Assembly (NCBI RefSeq): GCF_002270355.1
Contig: NZ_NJFZ01000001.1
Span: 43,501-107,500, forward strand
Direction: 5' to 3'
Length of the DNA: 64,000 nucleotides
DNA from: Flectobacillus sp. BAB-3569
Lineage (GTDB): Bacteria > Bacteroidota > Bacteroidia > Cytophagales > Spirosomataceae
Both the position numbers and the translations under genes were made by a program. The notes under the pieces were generated by a model, which saw only the letters and a list, made by a program, of their open reading frames with translations, was not told the DNA's origin and searched no databases. Shown one piece after another: positions 20,858 through 29,581 of the stretch (positions are counted from its first letter, which is position 1; every line of letters begins with the position of its first letter).

Positions 20858-20895
20858 AAAAAGGGGATGTGTGTATTCAAGCACAACCCCTTTTT
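20858..20895. terminator. Terminator after the 303-aa rhomboid gene
   Basis: AAAAAGGGG (20858-20866) and CCCCTTTTT (20887-20895) form a stem with a long loop that can pair further inside. It lies 26 nt beyond the stop at 20922 and looks bidirectional, with T runs on both strands. Confidence 0.75.
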
Positions 20896-20921
20896 GTCGC
20901 TAATCTGCGATAGATTTTTCT

Positions 20922-21833
20922 TTATTTTTGAGAAGCTTTAAATAGCTTTTGTTTTTCTTCTTTGGTAAGACTTTCGTAGCCCGAGCGAGAGATTTTATCT
21001 AGTATTTCATCTACCTCTTCTTCGTCAGGAAATCCCGAATGACTGCTCGCTGTGCTACTATAGCTAGCTTCTTTTTGGCGATATGCTACCCGAATCTTGG
21101 GTTCATTTTTTCTTTTGAATAATTTTTCAAAAAACTCAATAACTGCTTCAATTGGAGTACTAAAATCTCTTCCCGCTCTGAGTTGTCTAATATAAATATA
21201 GCCGAAAATAGCTCCACCCAAATGTACAATTTCTCCACCTGCATTAGCACCAATAGACCCCGCCAGAGATATAATCAACAACAGGAATGCAATATATTTG
21301 ATGCGTACAGAACCTATTAAAAATAAGAAAAATGAATAGTCAGGTGCTAAAGTTGCCGCCGCAAACACCACTGCCATTACACTTCCAGAAGCTCCAATAA
21401 TAGAAGTACTTGCTATATTCTGATGATAATAAGGAATAAAATTGAATGCCAATACTGCTAATACTGCCCCAAATATTGCACCAACAATATATAGACCTAC
21501 GAGTCTTCTACTACCTATATATTCCTGAAGGATTGAGCCAAACCAATACAGCATGAGCATATTAGGAAATATATGAACAATAGGGTTGATGTGATGCAGA
21601 AATGAGTACGTAAGAAGCGTCCAAGGTCTAAATAACAAAGTGGTGGGCTCAGGAGAAAGGCTTACATAAGAAAGCAGCGTATAGTATAAATTACCACCTT
21701 TAAAGAACAACGTAAAAGTTACAAATAAAAGTAGCGTAAAGATATAGATAGCCACATTCAACCATATTAGCTGAATTAATCCATTGTTACGCTTGGAAAA
21801 AGCATCTTTAAAATCATCCAAAATCCCACTCAT
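20922..21833 (-). CDS. Rhomboid-family intramembrane serine protease (303 aa)
   Basis: Rhomboids cut transmembrane helices within the membrane using a Ser-His dyad. The protein has six or more hydrophobic helices. The catalytic serine motif is SIIGASGSVMAV with S149, and the catalytic histidine is H204 in EIVHLGGAIFG. The L1 loop has the family's WTLLTYSFLHH and the HIFPNMLMLYWFG helix. A soluble C-terminal tail (about 220-303) ends with charged helices (DEILDKISRSGYESL). A second rhomboid gene lies 183 nt upstream on the same strand, so the two form a tandem pair. Substrates are not predictable. Confidence 0.93.
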   Translation of the reverse strand: MSGILDDFKDAFSKRNNGLIQLIWLNVAIYIFTLLLFVTFTLFFKGGNLYYTLLSYVSLSPEPTTLLFRPWTLLTYSFLHHINPIVHIFPNMLMLYWFGSILQEYIGSRRLVGLYIVGAIFGAVLAVLAFNFIPYYHQNIASTSIIGASGSVMAVVFAAATLAPDYSFFLFLIGSVRIKYIAFLLLIISLAGSIGANAGGEIVHLGGAIFGYIYIRQLRAGRDFSTPIEAVIEFFEKLFKRKNEPKIRVAYRQKEASYSSTASSHSGFPDEEEVDEILDKISRSGYESLTKEEKQKLFKASQK

Positions 21834-21882
21834 TGTGATAATCTTTTCAAAACCTATATAATACGGGTCAATTAAATTTTAG

Positions 21883-21890
21883 CAAAATTA
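21883..21890 (-). promoter_or_regulatory. TAnnTTTG-type -7 box before the 303-aa rhomboid gene
   Basis: TAATTTTG on the minus strand fits TAnnTTTG and lies 49 nt upstream of the ATG at 21833. A -33 element was not found. Confidence 0.3.
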
Positions 21891-22016
21891 ACGATAAAAT
21901 ATTTTGTGTACTCATTAGAAATAACCTTCAGCTGAGTATATTGTTTATCAAGTTGTAATTTATCAATAACGAGGCACAATTTCTAATTGTTGCTCGATGA
22001 TTTATTATTCGTTTCC

Positions 22017-22808
22017 TTAATAAAAATTATTACGATTTTTACTCCAAAGTTTTATCAAGATAAAAGCAAAAATCATTCCTCCAATATGGGCAAAATGAGC
22101 AACATTATCACCAGGAGTTTTATGTATTCCTCCATAAAATTCATATAAAGCATATAAAGCTACTAAATATTTAGCTTTGATAGGAATTGGTATTGGAAAA
22201 ACAATCAACTCGGTATTAGGGAATAACATGGCAAAGCCAGCCATTACCCCAAAGGTAGCGCCCGAAGCACCAATGGTAGGAGTGTTGAGTACCGCTCTTA
22301 AGCTTTCTTCGGCCACGATAATGGAGTCTTGCAAGGTAATTCGTCCTGAACTAGGTATATAACTATATGCCTCGCTAGGAATACCCATTGGATAGAATTG
22401 CTCCAAAAACTTATTAAACATACTCAAATCAGGATGCAAGATATAAGCCCTAGTGGCTTCTTCTAATACAGAGTAATCGTAATATTTCACTCCCATGTAT
22501 AGAAGTCCCGCCCCGATACCAGTAATAAAGTAAAAAGCCAGAAAGCGTTTTTCTCCCCAATATCTCTCAAGTAAGGGTCCCATGAAAAATAATCCTAACA
22601 TATTACTAAACAGGTGCATAAAGTTACCATGTACAAACATGTAAGATACAAATTGAATAGGATTAAACCGCTCGGAGGTAAAATAGTGCAAACCAAATAA
22701 TGAAGTTATCTGATCGTCATAATGTGAATTAAAACTTTGTACCATAAACACTATAACGTTAATAACGATAAGTGTTCTGACAATAGGAGTTAACATTGGG
22801 GTTCTCAT
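22017..22808 (-). CDS. Rhomboid-family intramembrane serine protease with central insertion (263 aa)
   Basis: A second rhomboid with catalytic S182 in PTIGASGATFGVMAG and H241 in VAHFAHIGGMIF. The typical HGNFMHLFSNMLGLFFMG segment occupies about 60-78. Between TM3 and TM4 (about residues 108-178) is a roughly 70-residue polar insertion with an alternating charged/aromatic character (DYSVLEEATRAYILHPDLS) that plain rhomboids lack. It would sit outside the membrane core and might form a cap or substrate-reading domain. It lies immediately upstream of the 303-aa rhomboid on the same strand, and downstream of cysS. Confidence 0.93.
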   Translation of the reverse strand: MRTPMLTPIVRTLIVINVIVFMVQSFNSHYDDQITSLFGLHYFTSERFNPIQFVSYMFVHGNFMHLFSNMLGLFFMGPLLERYWGEKRFLAFYFITGIGAGLLYMGVKYYDYSVLEEATRAYILHPDLSMFNKFLEQFYPMGIPSEAYSYIPSSGRITLQDSIIVAEESLRAVLNTPTIGASGATFGVMAGFAMLFPNTELIVFPIPIPIKAKYLVALYALYEFYGGIHKTPGDNVAHFAHIGGMIFAFILIKLWSKNRNNFY

Positions 22809-22925
22809 AGTGCCAAATAAGAGTTATATAGCTAATAAATTAGCAAAATTGTAAGGTTCGTTTAAAGACGGCAAAGTATGAAGTGTTCTATACCTTGAAG
22901 ACATAACTCAATAACCCAAAACAAG

Positions 22926-22970
22926 AAGCGTTAGTTTATCATCTCACAAGTTTTTGATAAACTAACGCTT
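22926..22970. terminator. Long hairpin terminator after cysS
   Basis: Two perfect 16-nt arms (22926-22941 and 22955-22970, core CGTTAGTTTATC) enclose a 13-nt loop. It starts 11 nt past the cysS stop on the minus strand and is followed by a short T-rich tail. Confidence 0.75.
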
Positions 22971-22981
22971 TCTTATTGATT

Positions 22982-24472
22982 CTATTCTTCGTAAGCCCAA
23001 TCAATTTTGGTTTTCATGTCCTTAATAACAAGTCCATTGGCCTTGAAATAAGTTCTGATTTGGTCTACTTTGTCGTATTGCTTAGCTTCTTTGTATTCTG
23101 AGTAAAGAGTCAGCATTCCTTTTGCAAAAGCATCGATATTGGCATTTGACTCTTCTTTCAAGCCCAATACATCTTCTGTCAATGCTACGAATTTCTCCTG
23201 TAATTCGTTGAAGACTTCTTCTCCTAATTGCGCAGGTAATACTTGTCCCATATACAACTGATTAATTTTTTTCAATAAATTAAACAAACCTGCAATGGCT
23301 ACTGCTGTGTTGAGGTCATCGTTGAGACCATCATAACAGCCTTGGATTCCTTTCTTAACTTCAGTAATTTGTTTTTCGTCTAAAGGAATGCTTTCATCGG
23401 CTTTGTAGCTAAGCGTTTTGATAATTCTCAAGCCGTTCATCAGGCGCTTATAGCCTTTTTGAGCAGCTTTTAGGGCATCGTTAGAAAAATCAAGTGTACT
23501 TCTGTATTGTGATTGCAACATAAAGAAGCGCACCGTCATTGGCGAATATGCTTGGTCGAGCAATGGATGTGAGCCTGCAAATAATTCAGATGGTAAAAAT
23601 GAATTGCCTAGAGATTTAGACATTTTTTGACCATTGACCGTTAGCATGTTTGAGTGCATCCAATATCTTACAGGATCTACGCCTGTGCTGCCTTTGGCTT
23701 GAGCTATCTCACATTCGTGGTGTGGGAATTTTAGGTCCATACCGCCACCATGAATATCAAAAGTGTCGCCCAAATACTTAGTACTCATGCAAGTACACTC
23801 CAAGTGCCAGCCTGGGAATCCATCACCCCATGGTGAAGGCCAGCGCATGATGTGTTCTGGTGCGGCTTTTTTCCATAGGGCAAAGTCTAAAGGATTGCGT
23901 TTTTCGCCTACACCATCCAAATCACGAGTTTCTACCAAAAGATCTTCAATCACACGACCTGACAATTTGCCATATTCACCACCTTGTGCATTGTATTTGG
24001 CGATATCAAAATACACAGATCCATTCGATTCATAAGCTAATCCTTTTTCGATCAAGGTCTTTGTTGTTTCGATTTGCTCAACAATATGTCCTGTCGCAGA
24101 TGGCTCGATGCTTGGAGGTAATAGATTAAATTGGGTCAATACATTGTGGAAGTCGTTGGTATAACGTTGTACGATTTCCATAGGCTCTAGTTTTTCCAAC
24201 TTTGCCATTTTCCCAATTTTGTCCTCACCTTCATCGCCATCACCTACCAAGTGACCTACATCGGTAATATTGCGAACATAGCGAACTTTGTAACCTATAT
24301 GTGTCAAATAACGATAAAGGGTATCAAAAGTCGTGAAGGTTCTAACATTACCAAGGTGTACATAATTGTAAACTGTGGGTCCACAAACGTACATTCCCAC
24401 GTGAGGGGCGTTGATTGGCTGGAAAAGTTCTTTTTCTCTAGTGAGGGTATTATATATTTTTAATGATTGCAT
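22982..24472 (-). CDS. cysS: Cysteine--tRNA ligase
   Basis: CysS charges tRNA-Cys with cysteine using ATP and is essential for translation. The 496 residues show the class I signatures HLGN (39-42) and KMSKS (283-287). The zinc site that reads cysteine is intact: C30 in YVCGPTVYN, C226 in WHLECTCMS, and H251 and E255 in HHECE. The C-terminal helical domain ends WAYEE. It is flanked by a strong terminator at its 3' end. A HEPN-domain gene lies 165 nt upstream on the same strand. Confidence 0.98.
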   Translation of the reverse strand: MQSLKIYNTLTREKELFQPINAPHVGMYVCGPTVYNYVHLGNVRTFTTFDTLYRYLTHIGYKVRYVRNITDVGHLVGDGDEGEDKIGKMAKLEKLEPMEIVQRYTNDFHNVLTQFNLLPPSIEPSATGHIVEQIETTKTLIEKGLAYESNGSVYFDIAKYNAQGGEYGKLSGRVIEDLLVETRDLDGVGEKRNPLDFALWKKAAPEHIMRWPSPWGDGFPGWHLECTCMSTKYLGDTFDIHGGGMDLKFPHHECEIAQAKGSTGVDPVRYWMHSNMLTVNGQKMSKSLGNSFLPSELFAGSHPLLDQAYSPMTVRFFMLQSQYRSTLDFSNDALKAAQKGYKRLMNGLRIIKTLSYKADESIPLDEKQITEVKKGIQGCYDGLNDDLNTAVAIAGLFNLLKKINQLYMGQVLPAQLGEEVFNELQEKFVALTEDVLGLKEESNANIDAFAKGMLTLYSEYKEAKQYDKVDQIRTYFKANGLVIKDMKTKIDWAYEE

Positions 24473-24637
24473 CTGATTGGTTGATTATCCTATTATGCCA
24501 TCTTGATGACAGCATCTGATTGAAATTAAAGGTTGTTTCTGGAAAAGCAATGTATCAGAGGCAACATCGAAAATAAGTACTAAGTTCGGTAGGATTAAAG
24601 TTCATAAGAGTATAACGCATTGAAATTGATACACAAA

Positions 24638-25018
24638 CTAATTACTTCGCTCGGCTAAATCGGCTTGGTCTTTTACGAAGTACAAAAAGTCTTCCGTTTT
24701 TTCGATATATGACAAAATTTCATCTGCCATAAAATCTCCAGCAATATCCTTTTGTAGTACTTGGTATTCTTTAACGAGCATTTTGATAAACTGCTGTATG
24801 CTATTGGGTACAGGCTCGCTTTTGATGATATATTCTTCGAAAAACGAGAAGGCTGAGTCTAACATCTTGATTACGATACCTCTTTCTGCAAGTAAACCGC
24901 GCATGAGCCATGTACATGCATAATAGCAATGATTGAGAGTGCCACGATAAAAGTCGTTTTGATAAAGATATTTGGCACTTTCGATTTCGTCTTCTGCTCT
25001 GAGTATATAATTTTTCAT
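24638..25018 (-). CDS. HEPN-domain protein without a visible RNase motif
   Basis: This small 126-residue all-helical protein opens with the pattern AEDEIESAKYLYQNDFYRGTLNHCYYACTW-like, typical of HEPN domains (helix 2 YYA motif, residues about 26-35). Many HEPN proteins are RNases or toxins that use an R-x4-6-H motif; I do not find that motif here. No nucleotidyltransferase (MNT) antitoxin gene lies next to it. A non-catalytic, nucleotide- or protein-binding role is as likely as a toxin role. It is divergent from the GNAT-like gene at 25225. Confidence 0.65.
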   Translation of the reverse strand: MKNYILRAEDEIESAKYLYQNDFYRGTLNHCYYACTWLMRGLLAERGIVIKMLDSAFSFFEEYIIKSEPVPNSIQQFIKMLVKEYQVLQKDIAGDFMADEILSYIEKTEDFLYFVKDQADLAERSN

Positions 25019-25046
25019 CTTGAGCTTTCCGATAATATTAATGACA

Positions 25047-25054
25047 CAAAACTA
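25047..25054 (-). promoter_or_regulatory. TAnnTTTG-type -7 box before the HEPN gene
   Basis: TAGTTTTG on the minus strand lies 28 nt upstream of the ATG at 25018, a typical distance for this phylum. No convincing -33 element was found. Confidence 0.35.
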
Positions 25055-25174
25055 ATAAAACTTATTGGCTTTCGGTATGAAGTATTTCAATAGAAGGCTT
25101 CACAAAAATATCACAATCTGTAGGCTTGTCTGAGCCTGTACCGAATCTGTCCAATCAAATAACGTAAAAAAGAC

Positions 25175-25182
25175 TATCTTTG
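25175..25182 (+). promoter_or_regulatory. TAnnTTTG-type -7 box before the GNAT-like gene
   Basis: TATCTTTG matches the consensus exactly and lies 42 nt upstream of the ATG at 25225. The -33 element is not clear. Confidence 0.45.
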
Positions 25183-25224
25183 AAGGATTTTTTCGCCCAA
25201 AACTTTTAATCAACAACCAAACAG

Positions 25225-26400
25225 ATGAGGATTTTAGAAGTTGCTAATGATAAAAAGCTTCAAAAAGAGTTTTTAGAGTTTCCAGTAAAATTATATGCCC
25301 AAGATACTAACTGGATTCGTCCTCTTGACCAAGATATAGAAAATACCTTTAATCCTGCTAAAAATAAGCATTTTAACCACGGGGAGTGTATTCGCTGGAT
25401 TTTACAAAGTGATACAGGAGAAACCATAGGGCGTGTAGCGGCATTTATTAATCACGAAACTGCCAAAAATGAAGAACAGCCTACTGGTGGAATGGGTTTT
25501 TTTGAGTGTATCGAGAATCAAGAAGCTGCATTTTTGTTATTTGATACCTGTAAAGAATGGCTCGCTAATCGTGGTATGGAGGCAATGGACGGACCAATCA
25601 ATTTTGGCGAACGTGATTCTTTTTGGGGACTAATGATAAAAGGTTGGGACTATGAACCTACCTATAAAATGCCTTGGACTAAGCAGTACTATATCCAGTA
25701 TTTTGAGGATTATGGTTTCAAAGACTATTTTCAACAATATGTTTATTCAGCGGGTATCTTGACCTCAAAGACTACTCAGAGTGTCATGGATAAAGCCAAC
25801 CGTGTTTTTGGTAATCCTGATATTACTTTTAAGCATATCAAGAAACGTGAGCTACCCAAGTTTGGAGAAGATTTCCGTATTATTTATAACGAAGCATGGG
25901 CAAAATTTCCAGGAGTAAAGGCCATGACCGAGGAGCAAGGACAAAGCTTAGTTGCTCAGATGAAACCGATTATCGACGAACAATTGATATGGTTTGCTTA
26001 TGATGGCGACAGACCAATTGCCTTCTTTATCGTAATTCCTGATCTCAACCAAATTGTCAAACACTTGAATGGAAAATTTGGGATTTGGGAAAAAATCAAG
26101 TTTATGCTTTTACTTTGGAGAGGTGTTGTGACGCGTACTTGCGGTTTGATTTTTGGCGTAGTACCAGATTATCAAGGAAAAGGCGTGGAGTCAGCTATAG
26201 CAATGAAACTTCGTTTGGAAGGTATGAAAGACCCTTTTTTCCAATACGAAACCATTGATATGAACTGGGTTGGCGATTTTAACCCCAAAATGAATCGTTT
26301 TGTGTCTCAATTGGGTACAACTCTCGACAAACAATATATTACCTACCGCTATCTGTTTGATAGAGAAAAACCATTTAAGCGTTGTCCGCGTGTGGGTTAA
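25225..26400 (+). CDS. GNAT-like N-acetyltransferase family protein (391 aa)
   Basis: A cytosolic protein of the long GNAT-like type common in Bacteroidota. The N-terminal part contains IGRVAAFINHE (about 72-82), a GNAT beta4-like strand. It is followed by a short helical region with MDGPINFGERDSFWGLMIKG. The C-terminal half has VVPDYQGKGVESAIAMKL (about 312-329), resembling the acetyl-CoA-binding Q/RxxGxG/A loop. The substrate is unknown. It stands 90 nt upstream of the PfkB-type kinase on the same strand, each with its own TATCTTTG box, so they may be separately transcribed. Confidence 0.8.
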   Translation: MRILEVANDKKLQKEFLEFPVKLYAQDTNWIRPLDQDIENTFNPAKNKHFNHGECIRWILQSDTGETIGRVAAFINHETAKNEEQPTGGMGFFECIENQEAAFLLFDTCKEWLANRGMEAMDGPINFGERDSFWGLMIKGWDYEPTYKMPWTKQYYIQYFEDYGFKDYFQQYVYSAGILTSKTTQSVMDKANRVFGNPDITFKHIKKRELPKFGEDFRIIYNEAWAKFPGVKAMTEEQGQSLVAQMKPIIDEQLIWFAYDGDRPIAFFIVIPDLNQIVKHLNGKFGIWEKIKFMLLLWRGVVTRTCGLIFGVVPDYQGKGVESAIAMKLRLEGMKDPFFQYETIDMNWVGDFNPKMNRFVSQLGTTLDKQYITYRYLFDREKPFKRCPRVG

Positions 26401-26454
26401 TATCAAAATATTGGTTTCCTGTTTTGAGAACTCTCTGGTTTGCAGAGTATTTTG

Positions 26455-26462
26455 TATCTTTG
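26455..26462 (+). promoter_or_regulatory. TAnnTTTG-type -7 box before the PfkB-type kinase
   Basis: TATCTTTG is an exact match 28 nt upstream of the ATG at 26491. No TTTG at the ideal -33 distance is visible. Confidence 0.45.
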
Positions 26463-26490
26463 CCAATTATTCAACTATAACAAAAACTAA

Positions 26491-27405
26491 ATGAGTTTAT
26501 TAGCTATTGGTTCGGTAGCGTTTGATGCTATCGAGACGCCTTTTGGAAAGACAGATAAAATTATTGGTGGCGCAGGAACATTCATTTCTTTGTCATCTTC
26601 ATATTTCAAGACACCCGTAAACCTTGTAGCTGTAGTAGGAGAAGATTTTCCTCAAGAATATATCGAATTACTACAAAACAAGGGAATTGATACCACTGGT
26701 CTTCAAATCAAACAAGGAGAGAAGTCTTTCTTCTGGGCTGGTCGCTATCATAACAACATGAACTCTAGAGATACTTTGGTAACGGAGTTGAACGTGTTGG
26801 CTGATTTTGACCCAATTGTTCCAGCAGAATACCAAGACTGTGAGTATTTGATGTTGGGTAACTTGACTCCTGCTGTACAAAAAACAGTAATTGAGCGTTT
26901 AGCAAACCGTCCGAAATTGATTGTCATGGATACCATGAACTTCTGGATGGATATTGCTATGGATGATTTGAAAGCTGTTCTTCAAATGATTGATGTATTG
27001 TGTATCAATGATGAAGAGGCTCGTCAGTTGTCTGGTGAATATTCTTTACGTCTGGCTGCTAAGAAAATTTTAGGCATGGGACCAAAAACCTTGATTATCA
27101 AAAAAGGTGAACATGGCGCATTGCTTTTCCAAGGAGATAAACTATTCTTCTGTCCAGCACTTCCATTAGAAGAAGTATTTGATCCAACTGGAGCTGGCGA
27201 TACCTTTGTAGGAGGCTTTATCGGTTATCTTGCTAAGACAGATGATATTAGCTTTGAAAATATGAAGCGTGCAATCGTTTATGGTTCAGCTATGGCGTCA
27301 TTCTGTGTAGAAAAATTCGGTACAGAGCGTTTGATTGACTTGACTTATGAAGAACTTTTGTCACGTGTACAAGAGTTCAAAGAGTTGGCTGGTTTCGAAG
27401 TATAG
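26491..27405 (+). CDS. PfkB-family carbohydrate/nucleoside kinase
   Basis: This ribokinase-fold enzyme phosphorylates a sugar or nucleoside with ATP. The 304 residues contain the N-terminal glycine motif IIGGAGTFISLSSS (25-37) and the PfkB signature 2, DPTGAGDTFVGGFIGY, with the catalytic base D237 in the GAGD anion hole. The CINDEEARQLSG segment (171-182) is the usual NxxE-type site. The substrate cannot be assigned from sequence alone; ribose, fructose or adenosine are all possible. It is closed by a long perfect terminator. Confidence 0.92.
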   Translation: MSLLAIGSVAFDAIETPFGKTDKIIGGAGTFISLSSSYFKTPVNLVAVVGEDFPQEYIELLQNKGIDTTGLQIKQGEKSFFWAGRYHNNMNSRDTLVTELNVLADFDPIVPAEYQDCEYLMLGNLTPAVQKTVIERLANRPKLIVMDTMNFWMDIAMDDLKAVLQMIDVLCINDEEARQLSGEYSLRLAAKKILGMGPKTLIIKKGEHGALLFQGDKLFFCPALPLEEVFDPTGAGDTFVGGFIGYLAKTDDISFENMKRAIVYGSAMASFCVEKFGTERLIDLTYEELLSRVQEFKELAGFEV

Positions 27406-27480
27406 AAATTATACTCCACAATATTTTCAGGAAACATGAGTTATCCCGAATTTTAGGATCATTCTCCAAGTTTTCATCAA

Positions 27481-27520
27481 AAAAAAGGCGTTCGAAATTA
27501 GTTTTTCGAACGCCTTTTTT
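27481..27520 (+). terminator. Terminator after the PfkB-type kinase
   Basis: Two perfect 17-nt arms (27481-27497 and 27504-27520, core GGCGTTCGAAA) with a 6-nt loop end in six T. It is 75 nt after the stop at 27405 and could also act on the opposite strand. Confidence 0.85.
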
Positions 27521-27618
27521 GATGCTATATTTCAAAATACCAGCTCTTTAGACCTAAAGTGTTGCGTCTCTACCAGTATTAAAATAATCACTCATACACT
27601 CAATTACCACTCACTCGA

Positions 27619-28056
27619 TTATGATACAGCTCCTGAGATAAAGTTTTGTAAATGATTGATCGTATTTTTTTGATCTTCAATAATAAAACGGACCAAATCT
27701 CCCATGGATACCAAACCAACTACATGCTTATCGGCAACAACAGGTAAATAGCGGATGTGTTTGTCTGACATAATTTCCATACATCGCTCAATACTATCCT
27801 CAAATTTTACCGATGTTGGATTGGCTTGCATGATTTCCGCAACTGTTGTGTCGTGTGAGTTTTTACCCATAATCGCCACTTTCCGCGCGTAGTCTCGTTC
27901 TGTAAGCAAACCTTTATATTCGCCATCTTGATACACGATGAGTGCACCAATATTTTTGGAAATCATAATTTCTAGAGCCTCAAAAACAGGTTTATGAGCC
28001 TCAATGGTATTGACTGTATTTCCTTTGTGTAAGATGAGATGGGATACTTTTTTCAT
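27619..28056 (-). CDS. CBS-domain pair protein
   Basis: The protein is a tandem pair of CBS domains of about 145 residues. CBS pairs bind adenosyl ligands (AMP, ATP, SAM) and act as energy or redox sensors. The first domain spans NTIEAHKPVFEALEIMISKNIGALIVY...GLLTERDYARKV. The second spans PTSVKFEDSIERCMEIMSDKHIRYLPVV...GLVSMGDLVRF. The frame is open to an ATG at 28116, but I chose the ATG at 28056 because MKKVSHLILHKG is the usual N-terminus of this group. No fused catalytic domain is present and the partner is unknown. Confidence 0.88.
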   Translation of the reverse strand: MKKVSHLILHKGNTVNTIEAHKPVFEALEIMISKNIGALIVYQDGEYKGLLTERDYARKVAIMGKNSHDTTVAEIMQANPTSVKFEDSIERCMEIMSDKHIRYLPVVADKHVVGLVSMGDLVRFIIEDQKNTINHLQNFISGAVS

Positions 28057-28171
28057 AACTGTCGGTTTTAAGAATTTGATTACTAATAAATTAACTATCT
28101 TCTTTCTTAAAACCAAATTATTCTTTCAAAAATCCATCTTTGTTGTTCAAAATAATAGAAACTACCTATCT

Positions 28172-29461
28172 TTATTTACCACCGACAGCTACTTCGATAA
28201 GCGAAGCTGGGTCGAGATGCTTTTGAGCGGCTTCCAAAATATCCTCAGAAGTGATTTGCTGAATATGTTGGAAATACTGCTGATAAAAGTCAAGAGGTAA
28301 TTGTTCTGACATAATCACTTTGTAACGATCTGCGATTTCAAATGGCGTATTCAATGAGCCAGCGAATGCTCCAGACATATAATTCCTAACAGTGCTGAGT
28401 TCTTCCTCCGAGACAAGTTCGGTACGGAGTACTTGAATCTCTTTTATAATTTCGTCGATAGTTAGTTGAGTAAATTCTTTTTTAACGTCAGTGCCAACAA
28501 TAAAATATCCATTTTTTGAGAAAGGAACCACATTAGAGCCAATACCGTAGGTAAGCCCTTTTTCTTCACGAATATTCTTCATAAGTCTTGATCCAAAATA
28601 TCCTCCCAGTACCTCATTTACGATTAACATATTAAAGTAATCTGGATGTGAACGAGTGAATAGTTGTTTCCCCAAACGGATAGAAGATTGTAGTGCATTC
28701 TCTTTCTCAATCAAAAATGAAGTTGCATCAAGTCCTCCATCAGTGTGCTCATAGCTTGTTGTATGACCACCACCAACAGGAATACTGCCAAGAATATTGT
28801 TTACCACTTCTATCTCTTGCTCTGTGATTTTTCCAGAAAGAAATATTCTGAATGGCTGATTTTGCCAGTGAGATTGATAATACTTTACCAAATTTTCTCT
28901 GGTAATGCTTTCAATAACTTCCTGTGTTAAATTAGTACCGTAGGGATGAGTTTCACCAAAAATACTATTTCGAATTTTTTGATTTGCTACAAAGGAAGTT
29001 TTCTCTTGATTAACCTGAATGGTTTGTTGTTGGATTTTTTTGATAGTATCTAATTCTTTTTGAGGGAAAATGGAATCTTGCAAAATCTCCTGAACCATAG
29101 GTAGTAATTGTCCTAGATGTTTACTCAAGCCATAAAGGACAAAGCTAGCTCTATCTACACTATGCGTAAACTCAGTAAAGGCACCATATTGATCAAAAAA
29201 TTGATTAATACTTGCGGAGTTATGAGCAGAGGTTCCTTCATTGAGCATTTTAGCAGTAAAAAAAGAAATCCCTTTGTTATCATCAAACCAATTGCCGGCG
29301 TTAAAAATTAGCTCTAATTTGATTATAGGTTGCTCGCCTACGTTGATAATATGAAGAGGTAAACCATTGCTCAACGTGACATTTTTTACAGGAGGAATAA
29401 ATACCTCTTGAATTGTTTGAAATGCAGGAGTAATAGAACGATCTAAAATATCTATAGCCAT
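28172..29461 (-). CDS. M16-family peptidase-like protein lacking the zinc motif
   Basis: The 429 residues have the two-domain M16 (pitrilysin/MPP) fold. The first domain reads LIFNAGNWFDDNKGISFFTAKMLNEGT where active members have HxxEH, so the zinc-binding motif is lost. The second domain keeps the ligand-grasping R/Y segment, seen as GYFGSRLMKNIREEKGLTYGIGS. Such members are usually the non-catalytic half of a heterodimer and are encoded next to an active M16 gene. None is seen in this window. It follows porV on the same strand, but the porV terminator separates them. Confidence 0.88.
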   Translation of the reverse strand: MAIDILDRSITPAFQTIQEVFIPPVKNVTLSNGLPLHIINVGEQPIIKLELIFNAGNWFDDNKGISFFTAKMLNEGTSAHNSASINQFFDQYGAFTEFTHSVDRASFVLYGLSKHLGQLLPMVQEILQDSIFPQKELDTIKKIQQQTIQVNQEKTSFVANQKIRNSIFGETHPYGTNLTQEVIESITRENLVKYYQSHWQNQPFRIFLSGKITEQEIEVVNNILGSIPVGGGHTTSYEHTDGGLDATSFLIEKENALQSSIRLGKQLFTRSHPDYFNMLIVNEVLGGYFGSRLMKNIREEKGLTYGIGSNVVPFSKNGYFIVGTDVKKEFTQLTIDEIIKEIQVLRTELVSEEELSTVRNYMSGAFAGSLNTPFEIADRYKVIMSEQLPLDFYQQYFQHIQQITSEDILEAAQKHLDPASLIEVAVGGK

Positions 29462-29529
29462 GTATATGAGAATGCTTTTGGATGAATAAAGTGAAAGCTG
29501 AAATTAGTCATTGAAGAGTATAAAAACAA

Positions 29530-29557
29530 AAAAGACATTTCCGAAGAAATGTCTTTT
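29530..29557. terminator. Terminator after porV
   Basis: A perfect 12-bp stem (AAAAGACATTTC / GAAATGTCTTTT) with a 4-nt loop lies 24 nt past the porV stop at 29582. A and T runs flank both sides. Confidence 0.85.
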
Positions 29558-29581
29558 CTATTAATCAAATATCTTGGAGTC

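Noticed and set aside
28057..28116. 20-residue extension of the CBS protein
   Set aside because: The hydrophobic/basic extension is not typical, and the internal ATG matches the family start.
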